64,000 nt of DNA. Source: Streptomyces mobaraensis NBRC 13819 = DSM 40847 (GTDB taxonomy: Bacteria > Actinomycetota > Actinomycetes > Streptomycetales > Streptomycetaceae). The stretch is from NCBI RefSeq assembly GCF_017916255.1, contig NZ_CP072827.1, positions 2,666,001-2,730,000 of the forward strand. Reading direction: 5' to 3'. This document shows positions 53,464-63,921 of the stretch, in pieces; within the stretch, counting starts at the first letter, position 1; each line of letters starts with the position of its first letter. A model generated the notes under the pieces. That model made no database searches and had not been told where the DNA came from. It worked only from the letters and a program-made list of their open reading frames with translations. The position numbers were made by a program, and so were the translations under genes.

Positions 53464-55095
53464 ATGCAGCAGGCACCGGCGCTGGTCAGCGCCGCAGATC
53501 CGGCGTCCGAAGGCTGGCGCGGCAACGAGGCCGCGCACCGCGAGCTCGTCGCGCGGCTGCGCGAGAAGCTGGCGGCGGCCCGGCTGGGCGGAGGCGAGCG
53601 CGCCCGCGCCCGGCACACCGCGCGGGGCAAGCTGCTCCCCCGGGACCGGGTGGACGCCCTGCTGGACCCCGGCTCCCCCTTCCTGGAGCTGGCCCCGCTG
53701 GCCGCCGACGGCATGTACGGCGGGGCGGCCCCCGCCGCCGGGGTGATCGCGGGCATCGGCCGGGTCTCGGGCCGCGAGGTGGTGATCGTCGCCAACGACG
53801 CGACGGTCAAGGGCGGCACCTACTACCCGATGACCGTCAAGAAGCACCTCCGGGCACAGGAGATCGCCCTGGAGAACCGCCTCCCCTGCCTCTACCTGGT
53901 GGACTCCGGCGGCGCCTTCCTGCCCATGCAGGACGAGGTCTTCCCGGACCGCGAGCACTTCGGGCGGATCTTCTACAACCAGGCCCGGATGTCCGGCGCC
54001 GGAATCCCGCAGATCGCGGCCGTCCTCGGCTCCTGCACGGCCGGCGGCGCCTACGTCCCGGCGATGAGCGACGAGGCCGTGATCGTCCGCGACCAGGGCA
54101 CGATCTTCCTGGGCGGCCCGCCGCTGGTGAAGGCCGCGACGGGCGAGGTCGTCACCGCCGAGGAGCTGGGCGGCGGCGAGGTGCACTCCAAGGTCTCCGG
54201 CGTCACCGACCACCTCGCGGAGGACGACGCGCACGCGCTGCGGATCGTCCGCACGATCGTCTCGACGCTCGGCGACCGCGGGCCGCTGCCCTGGCGGGTC
54301 GAGCCCGTCGAGGAGCCCAAGGCCGACCCCGCCGGGCTCTACGGCGTCGTCCCGGTCGACTCCCGCACGCCCTACGACGTCCGCGAGGTCATCGCGCGGG
54401 TGGTGGACGGCTCGCGGTTCGCCGAGTTCAAGGCCGAGTTCGGGCAGACGCTGGTGACCGGCTTCGCCCGGATCCACGGCCACCCGGTCGGCATCGTCGC
54501 CAACAACGGCATCCTCTTCGCCGAATCCGCCCAGAAGGGCGCCCACTTCATCGAGCTGTGCGACCAGCGCGGCATACCGCTGGTCTTCCTCCAGAACATC
54601 TCCGGCTTCATGGTCGGCCGGCAGTACGAGGCCGGCGGCATCGCCAAGCACGGCGCCAAGATGGTGACGGCCGTGGCCTGCGCCCGCGTCCCCAAGCTGA
54701 CGGTCGTCATCGGCGGCTCGTACGGCGCCGGCAACTACTCGATGTGCGGCCGGGCCTACTCGCCCCGCTTCCTGTGGATGTGGCCCAACGCCAAGATCTC
54801 CGTGATGGGCGGCGAGCAGGCCGCCTCCGTCCTCGCCACCGTCAAGCGCGACCAGTTGGAGGCGCGCGGCGAGGAGTGGAGCGCGGAGGACGAGGAGGCG
54901 TTCAAGGCGCCCGTCCGCGAGCAGTACGAGACCCAGGGCAACGCCTACTACGCGACCGCGCGGCTGTGGGACGACGGCGTCATCGACCCGCTGGAGACCC
55001 GCCGGGTCCTCGGCCTCGCCCTCACCGCCTGCGCCAACGCCCCCCTGCCCGAACGCGACCCGAACGCGCCCGGCTACGGCGTCTTCCGGATGTGA
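53464..55095 (+). CDS. mccB: methylcrotonoyl-CoA carboxylase beta (carboxyltransferase) subunit
   Basis: 543 aa from ATG 53464; ATG 53434 is in frame but lies closer to the operators, and GGGAG precedes 53464. Biotin-dependent carboxyltransferase with two crotonase-like halves: [20 protein letters not shown] and [17 protein letters not shown] in the first, [26 protein letters not shown] and [21 protein letters not shown] in the second. The [10 protein letters not shown] block is characteristic of MCC beta. It transfers CO2 from carboxybiotin to 3-methylcrotonyl-CoA. First gene of a four-gene leucine degradation operon. Confidence 0.93.
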   Translation: MQQAPALVSAADPASEGWRGNEAAHRELVARLREKLAAARLGGGERARARHTARGKLLPRDRVDALLDPGSPFLELAPLAADGMYGGAAPAAGVIAGIGRVSGREVVIVANDATVKGGTYYPMTVKKHLRAQEIALENRLPCLYLVDSGGAFLPMQDEVFPDREHFGRIFYNQARMSGAGIPQIAAVLGSCTAGGAYVPAMSDEAVIVRDQGTIFLGGPPLVKAATGEVVTAEELGGGEVHSKVSGVTDHLAEDDAHALRIVRTIVSTLGDRGPLPWRVEPVEEPKADPAGLYGVVPVDSRTPYDVREVIARVVDGSRFAEFKAEFGQTLVTGFARIHGHPVGIVANNGILFAESAQKGAHFIELCDQRGIPLVFLQNISGFMVGRQYEAGGIAKHGAKMVTAVACARVPKLTVVIGGSYGAGNYSMCGRAYSPRFLWMWPNAKISVMGGEQAASVLATVKRDQLEARGEEWSAEDEEAFKAPVREQYETQGNAYYATARLWDDGVIDPLETRRVLGLALTACANAPLPERDPNAPGYGVFRM

Positions 55096-55109
55096 GAGGA
55101 GACGTGACG

Positions 55110-57566
55110 ATGTTCGAGAGTGTCCTGGTCGCCAACCGAGGCGAGATCGCCGTCCGGGTCATCCGCACCCTGCGGGAGCTGGGCATCCGCTCGGTCGCCG
55201 TGTACAGCGACGCGGACGCCGACGCCCGGCACGTCCGCGAGGCCGACACGGCCGTCCGCCTGGGCCCGGCCTCCGCCGCCGAGAGCTACCTGTCCGTCGA
55301 ACGGCTGCTGGCCGCGGCGGAACGGTCCGGCGCCCGGGCCGTCCACCCCGGCTACGGCTTCCTCGCCGAGAACGCGGCCTTCGCCCGCGCCTGCGCCGAC
55401 GCCGGACTGGTCTTCATCGGCCCGCCGGCCGACGCGATCGACCTCATGGGCGACAAGATCCGCGCGAAGGAGACGGTCCGGGCGGCGGGCGTCCCGGTCG
55501 TCCCCGGCTCGTCGGGCAGCGGCCTGACCGACGCCCAACTGATCGACGCGGCGCGGGAGATCGGCATGCCGGTGCTGCTGAAGCCGTCCGCGGGCGGCGG
55601 CGGCAAGGGCATGCGGCTGGTCCGCGACGAGGCGCTGCTCGCCGACGAGATCGCGGCGGCCCGGCGCGAGGCGCGCAGCTCCTTCGGCGACGACACGCTG
55701 CTGGTGGAACGGTGGATCGACCGCCCCCGGCACATCGAGATCCAGGTCCTCGCGGACGGCCACGGCAACGTCGTCCACCTCGGCGAGCGCGAGTGCTCGC
55801 TCCAGCGCCGCCACCAGAAGATCATCGAGGAGGCGCCGAGCGTCCTCCTGGACGAGGCCACGCGCGCCGCGATGGGCGCCGCCGCCGTCCAGGCGGCCCG
55901 CTCCTGCGGCTACACGGGCGCGGGCACGGTCGAGTTCATCGTCCCCGGCGGCGACCCGTCCGCCTACTACTTCATGGAGATGAACACCCGCCTCCAGGTC
56001 GAGCACCCGGTGACCGAGCTGGTGACCGGCCTGGACCTGGTGGAATGGCAGCTCCGCGCGGCGGCGGGCGAACGCCTGTCCTTCACGCAGGACGAGGTGA
56101 CCCTCACCGGCCACGCCATCGAGGCCCGCGTCTGCGCCGAGGTCCCGGCCCGCGGCTTCCTCCCGTCCGCCGGCACGGTCGTGGCCCTGCGCGAACCGGA
56201 GGGACCGGGCGTCCGCGTCGACTCCGGCCTGCTCCCGGGCACGGAGGTCGGCACCGACTACGACCCGATGCTCGCCAAGATCATCGCGTACGGCCCCGAC
56301 CGCGCGACGGCCCTGCGCCGCCTCCGCGCCGCCCTGGCGGACACGACCATCCTCGGCCTGGAGACCAACACCGGCTTCCTCCGCCGCCTCCTGGCCCACC
56401 CGTCGGTGGTCTCGGGCGACCTGGACACGGGCCTGGTCGACCGCGACGGCCCGTCGCTGCTGACGGACACGGTCCCGGCCGAGGTCTACACGACGGCGGC
56501 CCTGACCCGGCAGGCGGCCTTGTCCCCCGCCTCCGCCCCCGCTTCGTGGACGGACCCGTTCTCCACCCCGGACGGGTGGCGCCTGGGCGGCACCCCCGCC
56601 TGGACACCGCACCACTTCCGCGTCCCCGGACACGACCCGGTCACGGTCCGGGTCCGGACGACGGCGACGGGAACGGGGACGGAGGTGCTGGTGGACGCGC
56701 CTGAGGGCGCGGGGGCGCCTGAGGCGGCGGCCGGCGCGGCAGCGGGAGGCGCGACGGCCGGCGCAAGCGGCACCCAGGCGTCCGGAAGCCCGGCGCCGTC
56801 GGCGCCGGGCGGGATGGCCGCCGCTCCGACGGGCAGCCCGACGGACCGTGCGGCGCACGGGACCACCGACGCACCCGCTCCGGCGGCGGGCGGCGCCGAA
56901 GGCGCCACGGCCGGCGGGCAGCGCGTGGGCGACGCAGGCGCTCCGCGCGCCGGCGTGGCCGCCGCGGACGACGCCACTGCGCCCGGCGGCCGTACGGCCG
57001 GCGCGGCAGCGGCCGGCCCGAGCACCGCCCGCGTGACGGCGCCCGCCGCCGGCCTGCCCGCGCAGCAGAGCGCGGCGACCGGGGGGTCCGGGGGCTTGCC
57101 CCCGGTTTCGGGAAGGGGCGGGATTGGGGAACAGCCCGCCGCAGGCGCCCCCCGCCGCGCCCGCCTCCTCCCCACCGCCCCCCACCACCTCACCCTCGAC
57201 CTCGACGGCCGCACCACCCCCTTCGTCATAAGCCCCGACGGAGCCTGGCTGGCCCACCAAGGCGACACCTGGCACATCCTCGACCACGACCCCGTAGCCG
57301 CCGGAGGCGCGAGCGCCGCCGCGCACGCCGGAGCGCTCACCGCGCCCATGCCCGGCACGGTCACCGTCGTGAAGGCGGCCGTCGGGGACACGGTCACCGC
57401 CGGCCAGAGCCTGCTCGTCGTGGAGGCGATGAAGATGGAGCACGTCATCGCCGCCCCGCACGACGGCACGGTCACGGAACTGGACGTCACCCCCGGCAGC
57501 ACGGTCGCCATGGACCAGGTCCTGGCCGTGGTCGCCCCGGACCAGCCCGCCCAGGAGGAAGCATGA
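55110..57566 (+). CDS. mccA: methylcrotonoyl-CoA carboxylase alpha (biotin) subunit with long linker insert
   Basis: 818 aa from ATG 55110, 14 bp after mccB. Biotin carboxylase domain 1-450: [20 protein letters not shown], the ATP-grasp glycine loop [13 protein letters not shown], and [14 protein letters not shown]. The biotinyl domain is C-terminal, with biotin Lys K775 in VEAMKMEH. Family members are about 650-670 aa; the excess is a low-complexity Ala/Gly/Thr/Pro stretch (about 531-683) that splits the small beta-barrel (BT) domain. Part of it (about 656-681) is encoded by a dispersed-repeat-like sequence. The domains on both sides look intact, so the enzyme is probably active. Confidence 0.93.
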   Translation: MFESVLVANRGEIAVRVIRTLRELGIRSVAVYSDADADARHVREADTAVRLGPASAAESYLSVERLLAAAERSGARAVHPGYGFLAENAAFARACADAGLVFIGPPADAIDLMGDKIRAKETVRAAGVPVVPGSSGSGLTDAQLIDAAREIGMPVLLKPSAGGGGKGMRLVRDEALLADEIAAARREARSSFGDDTLLVERWIDRPRHIEIQVLADGHGNVVHLGERECSLQRRHQKIIEEAPSVLLDEATRAAMGAAAVQAARSCGYTGAGTVEFIVPGGDPSAYYFMEMNTRLQVEHPVTELVTGLDLVEWQLRAAAGERLSFTQDEVTLTGHAIEARVCAEVPARGFLPSAGTVVALREPEGPGVRVDSGLLPGTEVGTDYDPMLAKIIAYGPDRATALRRLRAALADTTILGLETNTGFLRRLLAHPSVVSGDLDTGLVDRDGPSLLTDTVPAEVYTTAALTRQAALSPASAPASWTDPFSTPDGWRLGGTPAWTPHHFRVPGHDPVTVRVRTTATGTGTEVLVDAPEGAGAPEAAAGAAAGGATAGASGTQASGSPAPSAPGGMAAAPTGSPTDRAAHGTTDAPAPAAGGAEGATAGGQRVGDAGAPRAGVAAADDATAPGGRTAGAAAAGPSTARVTAPAAGLPAQQSAATGGSGGLPPVSGRGGIGEQPAAGAPRRARLLPTAPHHLTLDLDGRTTPFVISPDGAWLAHQGDTWHILDHDPVAAGGASAAAHAGALTAPMPGTVTVVKAAVGDTVTAGQSLLVVEAMKMEHVIAAPHDGTVTELDVTPGSTVAMDQVLAVVAPDQPAQEEA
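57078..57150 (+). repeat. dispersed-repeat-like sequence inside mccA
   Basis: GGGGGCTTGCCCCC (a 6-bp hairpin) followed by GGTTTCGGGAAGGGGCGGGA and an AGCCCGCCGCAGG end. The reverse complement of the 22234-22260 repeat arm has the same order (GGGGGCTTGCCCCC, then GGAAACGG). This is normally an intergenic element in Streptomyces; here it is read in frame within the linker. Confidence 0.65.
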
Positions 57567-58513
57567 CGACCGACGGCCTGCCCATGCCCGTACGGGACCC
57601 CGCCCTCCCGGACCGCGTCCGGATCCACGAGGTGGGCCCCCGCGACGGTCTGCAGAACGAGAAGGCGATCGTCCCGGTCGAGGTGAAGGCGGACTTCGTC
57701 CGCCGCCTCGCCGACGCGGGCCTGCGCACGATCGAGGCGACGAGCTTCGTCCGCCCCGAGTGGGTGCCGCAGCTCGCGGACGCCGAGGAACTCCTGCCCC
57801 TGGTCGAGGGGCTCGCCGAAAACGGAGTCCGCCTCCCCGTCCTCGTCCCCAACGAGCGCGGCCTCGACCGCGCCCTCGCCCTGGGCGCCCGCGAGGTGAC
57901 GGTCTTCGCCAGCGCCACCGAGTCGTTCGCCAAGGCCAACCTCAACCGCACGGTCGACGCGTCGCTCGCCATGTTCGAGCCGGTGGTCCGCCGCGCGAAG
58001 GACGAGGGCGCCCGGGTCCGCGGCTACCTCTCCATGTGCTTCGGGGACCCCTGGGAGGGCCCGGTCCCGATCGAGCGCGTCGCGGACGTCGGCCGCCGCC
58101 TGTACGAGATGGGCTGCGACGAGCTGAGCCTCGGCGACACCATCGGCGTCGCGACCCCGGGCCACGTCACGGCCCTCCTCACGGCGTTCACCGCGGCGGG
58201 CGTCCCCACCGACCACCTCGCCGTGCACTTCCACGACACCTACGGCCAGGCCCTGGCCAACACCCTCACGGCCCTGCGCCACGGCGTGACCACCGTGGAC
58301 GCCTCCGCGGGCGGCCTCGGCGGCTGCCCGTACGCGAAGAGCGCCACCGGCAACCTCGCCACCGAAGACCTCGTCTGGATGCTCCACGGCCTCGGGATCG
58401 AAACCGGGGTCGACCTCGGCCGGCTCACCGCCACAAGCGTGTGGATGGCCGCCCACCTGGGACGGCCGAGCCCGTCCCGTACCGTCCGCGCCATCTCCCA
58501 CCAGGAGTCCTGA
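57563..58513 (+). CDS. hmgL: hydroxymethylglutaryl-CoA lyase
   Basis: 316 aa, ATG overlapping the mccA stop (ATGA). HMG-CoA lyase motifs: [13 protein letters not shown] (catalytic Arg-Asp), [14 protein letters not shown], the metal His pair in [14 protein letters not shown], and the active-site Cys loop [17 protein letters not shown]. It cleaves HMG-CoA to acetyl-CoA and acetoacetate, the last step of leucine degradation. Third gene of the operon; no gene for 3-methylglutaconyl-CoA hydratase is present in the window, so that step must be supplied from elsewhere. Confidence 0.95.
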   Translation: MTTDGLPMPVRDPALPDRVRIHEVGPRDGLQNEKAIVPVEVKADFVRRLADAGLRTIEATSFVRPEWVPQLADAEELLPLVEGLAENGVRLPVLVPNERGLDRALALGAREVTVFASATESFAKANLNRTVDASLAMFEPVVRRAKDEGARVRGYLSMCFGDPWEGPVPIERVADVGRRLYEMGCDELSLGDTIGVATPGHVTALLTAFTAAGVPTDHLAVHFHDTYGQALANTLTALRHGVTTVDASAGGLGGCPYAKSATGNLATEDLVWMLHGLGIETGVDLGRLTATSVWMAAHLGRPSPSRTVRAISHQES

Positions 58514-58516
58514 GCC

Positions 58517-59680
58517 ATGCTGGACCACCGCCTCACCCCCGAGCACGAGGAACTCCGCCGTACCGTCGAGGAGTTCGCCCACGACGTGATCGCCCCGAAG
58601 ATCGGGGACTTCTACGAGCGCCATGAGTTCCCCTACGAGATCGTCCGCGACATGGGCCGCATGGGCCTCTTCGGCCTCCCCTTCCCCGAGGAGTACGGCG
58701 GGATGGGCGGCGACTATCTCGCCCTGGGCATCGCCCTGGAGGAGCTGGCCCGCGTCGACTCGTCCGTGGCGATCACCCTGGAGGCGGGCGTCTCCCTGGG
58801 CGCGATGCCGATCTTCCGCTTCGGCACCGAGGAGCAGAAGCGCGAGTGGCTGCCCCGGCTGTGCGCCGGCGAGATACTGGGCGGCTTCGGGCTGACGGAG
58901 CCGGAGTGCGGCTCGGACGCGGGCGGCACCCGGACCACCGCCCGGCTGGACGAGGCCACGGACGAGTGGGTCATCAACGGCACCAAGTGCTTCATCACCA
59001 ACTCGGGCACCGACATCACCGCCCTCGTCACCGTCACCGCGGTCACCGGCCGCACGCCGGACGGCAAGCCGCTGATCTCCTCGATCATCGTCCCGTCGGG
59101 CACCCCCGGCTTCACCGTCGCGGCCCCCTACTCCAAGGTCGGCTGGAACGCCTCGGACACCCGTGAGCTGTCCTTCTCCGACGTCCGGGTGCCGCGCGCC
59201 AACCTGCTGGGCGAGGAGGGCCGCGGGTACGCCCAGTTCCTGCGGATCCTCGACGAGGGCCGGATCGCGATCTCCGCGCTGGCCACCGGCCTGGCGCAGG
59301 GCTGCGTCGACGAGTCGCTGACGTACGCGCGGACGCGGCGGGCCTTCGGCCGGCCGATCGGCGACAACCAGGCGATCCAGTTCAAGATCGCCGACATGGA
59401 GATGCGCGCCCACACCGCCCGCCTCGCCTGGCGGGACGCGGCCTCCCGGCTGGTGCACGGCGAGCCGTTCAAAAAGCAGGCGGCGCTGGCCAAGCTCTAC
59501 TCGTCGGAGATCGCGGTGGACAACGCCCGCGAGGCCACCCAGATCCACGGCGGCTACGGCTTCATGAACGAGTACCCGGTGGCCCGGATGTGGCGCGACG
59601 CCAAGATCCTGGAGATCGGCGAGGGCACCAGCGAGGTCCAGCGGATGCTGATCGCCCGGGAGCTGGGGCTCGTGGGCTGA
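58517..59680 (+). CDS. isovaleryl-CoA (acyl-CoA) dehydrogenase
   Basis: 387 aa, three bases after the hmgL stop. ACAD fold: FGLPFPEEYGGMGGDYLALGIAL, GGFGLTEPECGSDAGGTRTTA, INGTKCFITNSGTDI, GWNASDTRELSFSDVRVPRANLLG split by the beta domain, and the C-terminal IHGGYGFMNEYPVARMWRD and EIGEGTSEVQRMLIARELGL. By position in the operon it should oxidise isovaleryl-CoA to 3-methylcrotonyl-CoA, the substrate of the MCC pair. Other short branched-chain acyl-CoAs may also be used. Last gene of the operon. Confidence 0.9.
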   Translation: MLDHRLTPEHEELRRTVEEFAHDVIAPKIGDFYERHEFPYEIVRDMGRMGLFGLPFPEEYGGMGGDYLALGIALEELARVDSSVAITLEAGVSLGAMPIFRFGTEEQKREWLPRLCAGEILGGFGLTEPECGSDAGGTRTTARLDEATDEWVINGTKCFITNSGTDITALVTVTAVTGRTPDGKPLISSIIVPSGTPGFTVAAPYSKVGWNASDTRELSFSDVRVPRANLLGEEGRGYAQFLRILDEGRIAISALATGLAQGCVDESLTYARTRRAFGRPIGDNQAIQFKIADMEMRAHTARLAWRDAASRLVHGEPFKKQAALAKLYSSEIAVDNAREATQIHGGYGFMNEYPVARMWRDAKILEIGEGTSEVQRMLIARELGLVG

Positions 59681-59764
59681 CGTGGGGTGGCGGGGGTGCG
59701 GCGCGTACCGCCCGCGCCCCCGCCCGGCCTGCCCAAGCCGCCCCCCGCCTGCGAGAATTCGCCC

Positions 59765-60664
59765 ATGGCAGAGATCTTCCAGAAGGACGGCACGTGGACG
59801 TTCGACGGGGACGCGATACGCATCGTCCCGGGCCGGGAGCGCGGGGTCCATCTGGTCCGCCAGACGCTGGGTGAGCTGACCGTGCCGCTGGAGGCCGTGG
59901 CGGGCATCTCCTTCGAGCCGGGCCGCAAGGCCGGCCGGCTGCGGCTGCGGCTGCGCGAGGGGGCCGACCCGCTGTCCCAGGTGACGCGCGGCCGGATGGC
60001 CGACGCCATCGACCCGTACCAGCTCAAGACGGAACCGGACCGGGCCGGTGTCGCCGAGTACTTCGCGGAGGAGGTCCGTACCGCCCTGCTGCTGGAGCAG
60101 GTGCCGGACGGCCCGACGGACCGCTATCTGCTGCCCGGCCCCGCCGTCCCGCTGGCGGTCGGCGCCGGGGACGGCACCGCCTCCTTCGACGGCGAGAGGG
60201 TCCGGCTGGAGTGGAACTGGGTCACCGACGACGGCAAGGCGTCGGGCGGCCCGCGGGAGCTGGCGCTGGCCGACATCACGGGCGTGGAGTGGCTGCCGAG
60301 CATCGGGCTGGAGAACGGCTACCTGCGGTTCCTCGTCCGGGGCGCGCCCACGAAGACGCCCGCCAAGCACGACCCGAACGCCATCGAGCTGTTCGGCTTC
60401 AAGAAGGACGGGCTGATGGCCCTGCTGGGCGCCGCCGTCACGGCCCGGCTGCCGCACCCCGCCGCCCCGGTGCACGAGGTCCCGGCGGTCACCGCGCCCG
60501 CCCCGGCCGCCGCGCTCGACCGGGCGCCGTCCGACGCGCCACCGGCCGACGATCACGACACCCTGCTCCGCCGGCTGCGGGAGCTGGGCGAGCTGCACCG
60601 CTCAGGGATCCTCACGGACGAGGAGTTCGCCGCCGCGAAACAGGCGATTCTCCAGCGTTTCTAA
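59765..60664 (+). CDS. DUF4429 protein with C-terminal SHOCT domain
   Basis: 299 aa from ATG 59765. Two copies of the DUF4429 unit are visible: TWTFDGDAIRIVPGRE...LGELTVPLEAVAGISFEPG and ASFDGERVRLEWNWV...PRELALADITGVEWLPS. A Pro/Ala linker then leads to a SHOCT helix pair (LLRRLRELGELHRSGILTDE, EFAAAKQAIL). SHOCT domains are thought to mediate oligomerisation. The biochemical role is unknown. Common and conserved in Streptomyces upstream of glmS-like regions. A TGCCCGA/TCGGGCA hairpin at 60695-60710 may terminate it. Confidence 0.9.
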   Translation: MAEIFQKDGTWTFDGDAIRIVPGRERGVHLVRQTLGELTVPLEAVAGISFEPGRKAGRLRLRLREGADPLSQVTRGRMADAIDPYQLKTEPDRAGVAEYFAEEVRTALLLEQVPDGPTDRYLLPGPAVPLAVGAGDGTASFDGERVRLEWNWVTDDGKASGGPRELALADITGVEWLPSIGLENGYLRFLVRGAPTKTPAKHDPNAIELFGFKKDGLMALLGAAVTARLPHPAAPVHEVPAVTAPAPAAALDRAPSDAPPADDHDTLLRRLRELGELHRSGILTDEEFAAAKQAILQRF

Positions 60665-60751
60665 GCAAAACGATCAACACTTCGCCACCACTCTTGCCCG
60701 AAATCGGGCAGGATTCTTGCGAAACGCTCCGCCACCCCTCAGTATCGACGG

Positions 60752-61027
60752 GTGCTCGAACGCCGTATGCCCCATGACGACCTGGTGGACCACCTGGTGC
60801 GCAGCACGCCGCTCCAGCGCGGCGAGGCCGCCCGGGTGGTCCTGGACGTCCTGGCGTACTTCGACGAGACGGCCGAGGAGTTCGTCCGCCGCCGCCACCG
60901 CGAACTGCAGTCCGGTGGCCTGGCGAACGCGGAGATCTTCGAGCGGATCGCGGCGGAGCTGCCGCACCGCGCGGTCGCCCCGCCCCCGCTCTCGCTGCGC
61001 CAGCTGCGGCGCATCGTCTACGGCTGA
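60752..61027 (+). CDS. small conserved protein upstream of glmS
   Basis: 91 aa from GTG 60752, or 86 aa from ATG 60767; neither has a clear ribosome site. All-helical and soluble: DDLVDHLVRSTPLQRGEAARVV, LDVLAYFDETAEEFVRRRHR, LANAEIFERIAAELPHRAVA, and a basic end (LSLRQLRRIVYG). No known motif. It lies 96 bp before glmS on the same strand. Real on the basis of codon use and the amphipathic pattern; function unknown. Confidence 0.7.
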   Translation: MLERRMPHDDLVDHLVRSTPLQRGEAARVVLDVLAYFDETAEEFVRRRHRELQSGGLANAEIFERIAAELPHRAVAPPPLSLRQLRRIVYG

Positions 61028-61123
61028 GGCGGACCGGGGTCCGGGACGGAGCGTCCCCGGCAGGACGGCGGCTGCTGCCGCCCGCGGGCATCATCGATCG
61101 TTTGTCAGGGAGGGTCATACCTT

Positions 61124-62944
61124 ATGTGCGGAATCGTCGGTTATATCGGGAAGCGCGACGTCGCCCCGCTGCTGCTGGAAGGGCTGCAGCGGCTGGAGTA
61201 CCGCGGCTACGACTCCGCGGGCATCGCCCTGCACGCGAGCGGCAAGGCCGGCGGCCTGAAGACCGCCAAGGCCAAGGGCCGCGTCCGCGAGCTGGAGGCC
61301 CGCCTCCCCAAGCGCTTCAACGGCACCACCGGCATCGCGCACACCCGCTGGGCCACCCACGGCGCCCCCAACGACGTCAACGCCCACCCGCACGTGGACG
61401 CCGAGGAGAAGGTCGCCGTCGTCCACAACGGCATCATCGACAACGCCTCCGAGCTGCGCGCGAAGCTCACCGCCGACGGCGTGACGTTCCTCTCCGACAC
61501 CGACACCGAGGTGCTCGCCCACCTGATCGGCCGCTCGCAGGCCGCCACGCTGGAGGAGAAGGTCCGCGAGGCCGTCCGGCACATCGAGGGCACCTACGGC
61601 ATCGCCGTGCTGCACGCCGACTTCCCGGACCGCATCGTCGTCGCCCGCAACGGCTCGCCGGTCGTCCTCGGCATAGGCGAGAAGGAGATGTTCGTCTCCT
61701 CCGACGTCGCCGCCCTGGTCAGCCACACCCGCCAGGTCGTCACCCTGGACGACGGCGAGATGGCCACCCTGAAGGCCGACGACTACCGCACCTACACCAC
61801 CGAGGGCTCCACCACCTCGTCGCAGCCCACCACCGTGGAGTGGGAGGCCGAGTCGTACGACATGGGCGGCCACGACACGTACATGCACAAGGAGATCCAC
61901 GAGCAGGCCGACGCCGTGGACCGCGCGCTGCGCGGCCGCATCGACGACCGCTTCTCCACCGTGCACCTCGGCGGGCTCAACCTGGACGCCCGTGACGCCC
62001 GCGCCGTGCGCCGGGTGAAGATCCTCGGCTGCGGCACCTCGTACCACGCCGGCCAGATCGGCGCCCAGATGATCGAGGAGCTGGCCCGCATCCCCGCGGA
62101 CGCCGAGCCGGCCTCCGAGTTCCGCTACCGCAACCCGGTCGTGGACCCCGACACCCTCTACATCGCGGTGTCCCAGTCCGGTGAGACCTACGACGTGCTC
62201 GCCGCCGTCCAGGAGCTCAAGCGCAAGGGCGCCCGCGTCCTGGGCCTGGTCAACGTGGTCGGCTCGGCGATCGCCCGGGAGACCGACGGCGGCATCTACG
62301 TGCACGCCGGCCCGGAGGTCTGCGTCGTCTCCACCAAGTGCTTCACCAACATGGTGGTCTCCTTCGGCCTGCTCGCCCTGCACCTGGGCCGCACCCGCGA
62401 CCTGTCCGTCGCCGACGGCAAGCGGATCATCGAGGGCCTGCGCAAGCTGCCCGGCCAGATCGAGGAGATCCTCGGCAACGAGGCGGAGATCGAGAAGCTG
62501 GCGGCCGAGTACGCCGACGCCAAGTCGATGATGTTCATCGGCCGCGTCCGGGGCTACCCGGTGGCCCGCGAGGCGTCCCTCAAGCTCAAGGAGGTCTCGT
62601 ACATCCACGCCGAGGCCTACCCGGCGTCGGAGCTCAAGCACGGCCCGCTGGCCCTGATCGAGCCCGCCATGCCGACCGTCGCCATCGTCCCCGACGACGA
62701 GCTGCTGGAGAAGAACCGCGCCGCCCTGGAGGAGATCAAGGCCCGCAGCGGCCGCATCCTCGCCGTCGCGCACCAGGAGCAGGAGAAGGCCGACCACACC
62801 ATCGTGGTGCCGAAGAACGAGGACGAGCTGGACCCGATCCTCATGGGCATCCCGCTCCAGCTCTTCGCCTACTACACGGCCAAGGCCATGGGCCGCGACA
62901 TCGACAAGCCGCGCAACCTCGCCAAGTCCGTCACGGTCGAGTAG
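61124..62944 (+). CDS. glmS: glutamine-fructose-6-phosphate aminotransferase (isomerizing)
   Basis: 606 aa, the family's usual length. The N-terminal glutaminase starts MCGIVGYIG, so Cys1 is exposed after Met removal; GYDSAGIAL, HTRWATHGAPND and VVHNGIIDN follow. Two SIS domains: GCGTSYHAGQIGAQMIEELA, SQSGETYDVLAAV, and GRVRGYPVAREASLKLKEVSYIHAEAY (split in the second), with the ELKHGPLALIE segment. It makes glucosamine-6-phosphate for peptidoglycan precursors. The start follows GGGAGGG by nine bases. Some Streptomyces have a second copy; only one is seen here. Confidence 0.97.
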   Translation: MCGIVGYIGKRDVAPLLLEGLQRLEYRGYDSAGIALHASGKAGGLKTAKAKGRVRELEARLPKRFNGTTGIAHTRWATHGAPNDVNAHPHVDAEEKVAVVHNGIIDNASELRAKLTADGVTFLSDTDTEVLAHLIGRSQAATLEEKVREAVRHIEGTYGIAVLHADFPDRIVVARNGSPVVLGIGEKEMFVSSDVAALVSHTRQVVTLDDGEMATLKADDYRTYTTEGSTTSSQPTTVEWEAESYDMGGHDTYMHKEIHEQADAVDRALRGRIDDRFSTVHLGGLNLDARDARAVRRVKILGCGTSYHAGQIGAQMIEELARIPADAEPASEFRYRNPVVDPDTLYIAVSQSGETYDVLAAVQELKRKGARVLGLVNVVGSAIARETDGGIYVHAGPEVCVVSTKCFTNMVVSFGLLALHLGRTRDLSVADGKRIIEGLRKLPGQIEEILGNEAEIEKLAAEYADAKSMMFIGRVRGYPVAREASLKLKEVSYIHAEAYPASELKHGPLALIEPAMPTVAIVPDDELLEKNRAALEEIKARSGRILAVAHQEQEKADHTIVVPKNEDELDPILMGIPLQLFAYYTAKAMGRDIDKPRNLAKSVTVE

Positions 62945-62975
62945 TCGACACCGGCGGGCCGCTCCGCCGACGGCG

Positions 62976-63007
62976 CTCCCCGCGCGTGCCACCGGGCGCG
63001 CGGGGAG
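62976..63007 (+). terminator. hairpin after glmS
   Basis: 11-bp stem CTCCCCGCGCG (62976-62986) and CGCGCGGGGAG (62997-63007), 32 bp beyond the stop. The remainder of the 62945-63312 gap contains no supported gene. Confidence 0.8.
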
Positions 63008-63312
63008 GACCGCCTCCCCGGTGCCGGCGCCGCCCTCGCGCCGGCGGTGATGCCACCGGCCCGGGAACCGTCACCTCCCGCCCGGCGGCACGTTCGCTCA
63101 CCGGTCTTGTACCCGGGGGAGGCGGCTTTCGCACACCTGAGCAGGCGCGCGCTTGCTCATTGCGGGGGCGCGCGCCGGGTCACGTCCGCCGGTGATGTCG
63201 GCGCGCACCACCCGCGTGGGACAAGGGAGTTGAGCGCCAGGCGACGGGGGACCTCCCAGACGTCCCAGACGCCTCCGTCGTCACGTCCGCCTCAGGGACG
63301 GCCACCACGGCC

Positions 63313-63921
63313 TCAGGGGATGACCACCACGGGCCGCTGCGCCCGTCGGGCCAGCCGTCCGGCCACCGAGCCGAAGATCCGGCCGACGATCCCATGGGTG
63401 GAGCCCACCACGATGGCGTCGGCCGCGTACTCCCGCCCGACCTCCTCCAGCTCGTGGCAGATGTCCCCGCCCCGCTCGACGAGGATCCAGGGCACCTCGG
63501 AGAGGTGGTCGGCGCAGGCCAGTTCCAGGCCCAGGACCTCGGTGCGGTGGTCGGGGACGTCCACGAAGACCGGCGGTTCACAGCCCGCCCAGACGGTCGT
63601 CGGCAGCCGGTTGGCCACATGGACGATGATCAGGCCCGAGCCGGAGCGCCGGGCCATGCCGATTGCATAAGCAAGCGCCCGTTCGCTCGACGTGGAGCCG
63701 TCGAAGCCCACCACGACACCGTGCCGGAACGCGGGATCGCAGGAATGACGTGGTTCTTCCGCCGCTTCGGGAAGCGCCGTCTGATCGGCGATCCGCTTGC
63801 GGTCCGCGGGTTCGGAGAATTCGTGACCGGCCATCGGTGTCTCGGCGAAGGAAGTCCTCTTGCGGAGGGTCGGCGGTGGGCTGCGGTGGACGGAAGGGGC
63901 ATTTCCCGCCGTAGAGGACAT
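63313..63921 (-). CDS. universal stress protein (UspA family)
   Basis: 202 aa from ATG 63921 (ATG 63834 is a shorter alternative). A single Usp domain occupies the C-terminal 140 residues: VVVGFDGSTSSERALAYAIGMARRSG at its start and AIVVGSTHGIVGRIFGSVAG with PVVVIP at its end, the ATP-binding type loop. The N-terminal 60 residues are polar and unconserved-looking. Such proteins are often in DosR-like dormancy or nitrate responses in actinobacteria. A TTGACA on the minus strand at about 63941-63936 may be its -35 box. Confidence 0.88.
   Translation of the reverse strand: MSSTAGNAPSVHRSPPPTLRKRTSFAETPMAGHEFSEPADRKRIADQTALPEAAEEPRHSCDPAFRHGVVVGFDGSTSSERALAYAIGMARRSGSGLIIVHVANRLPTTVWAGCEPPVFVDVPDHRTEVLGLELACADHLSEVPWILVERGGDICHELEEVGREYAADAIVVGSTHGIVGRIFGSVAGRLARRAQRPVVVIP

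Noticed and set aside
56486..60598. 1370-codon open frame on the minus strand across the MCC operon
   Set aside because: Antisense to four genes with clear catalytic motifs; composition is typical of shadow frames in high-G+C DNA.
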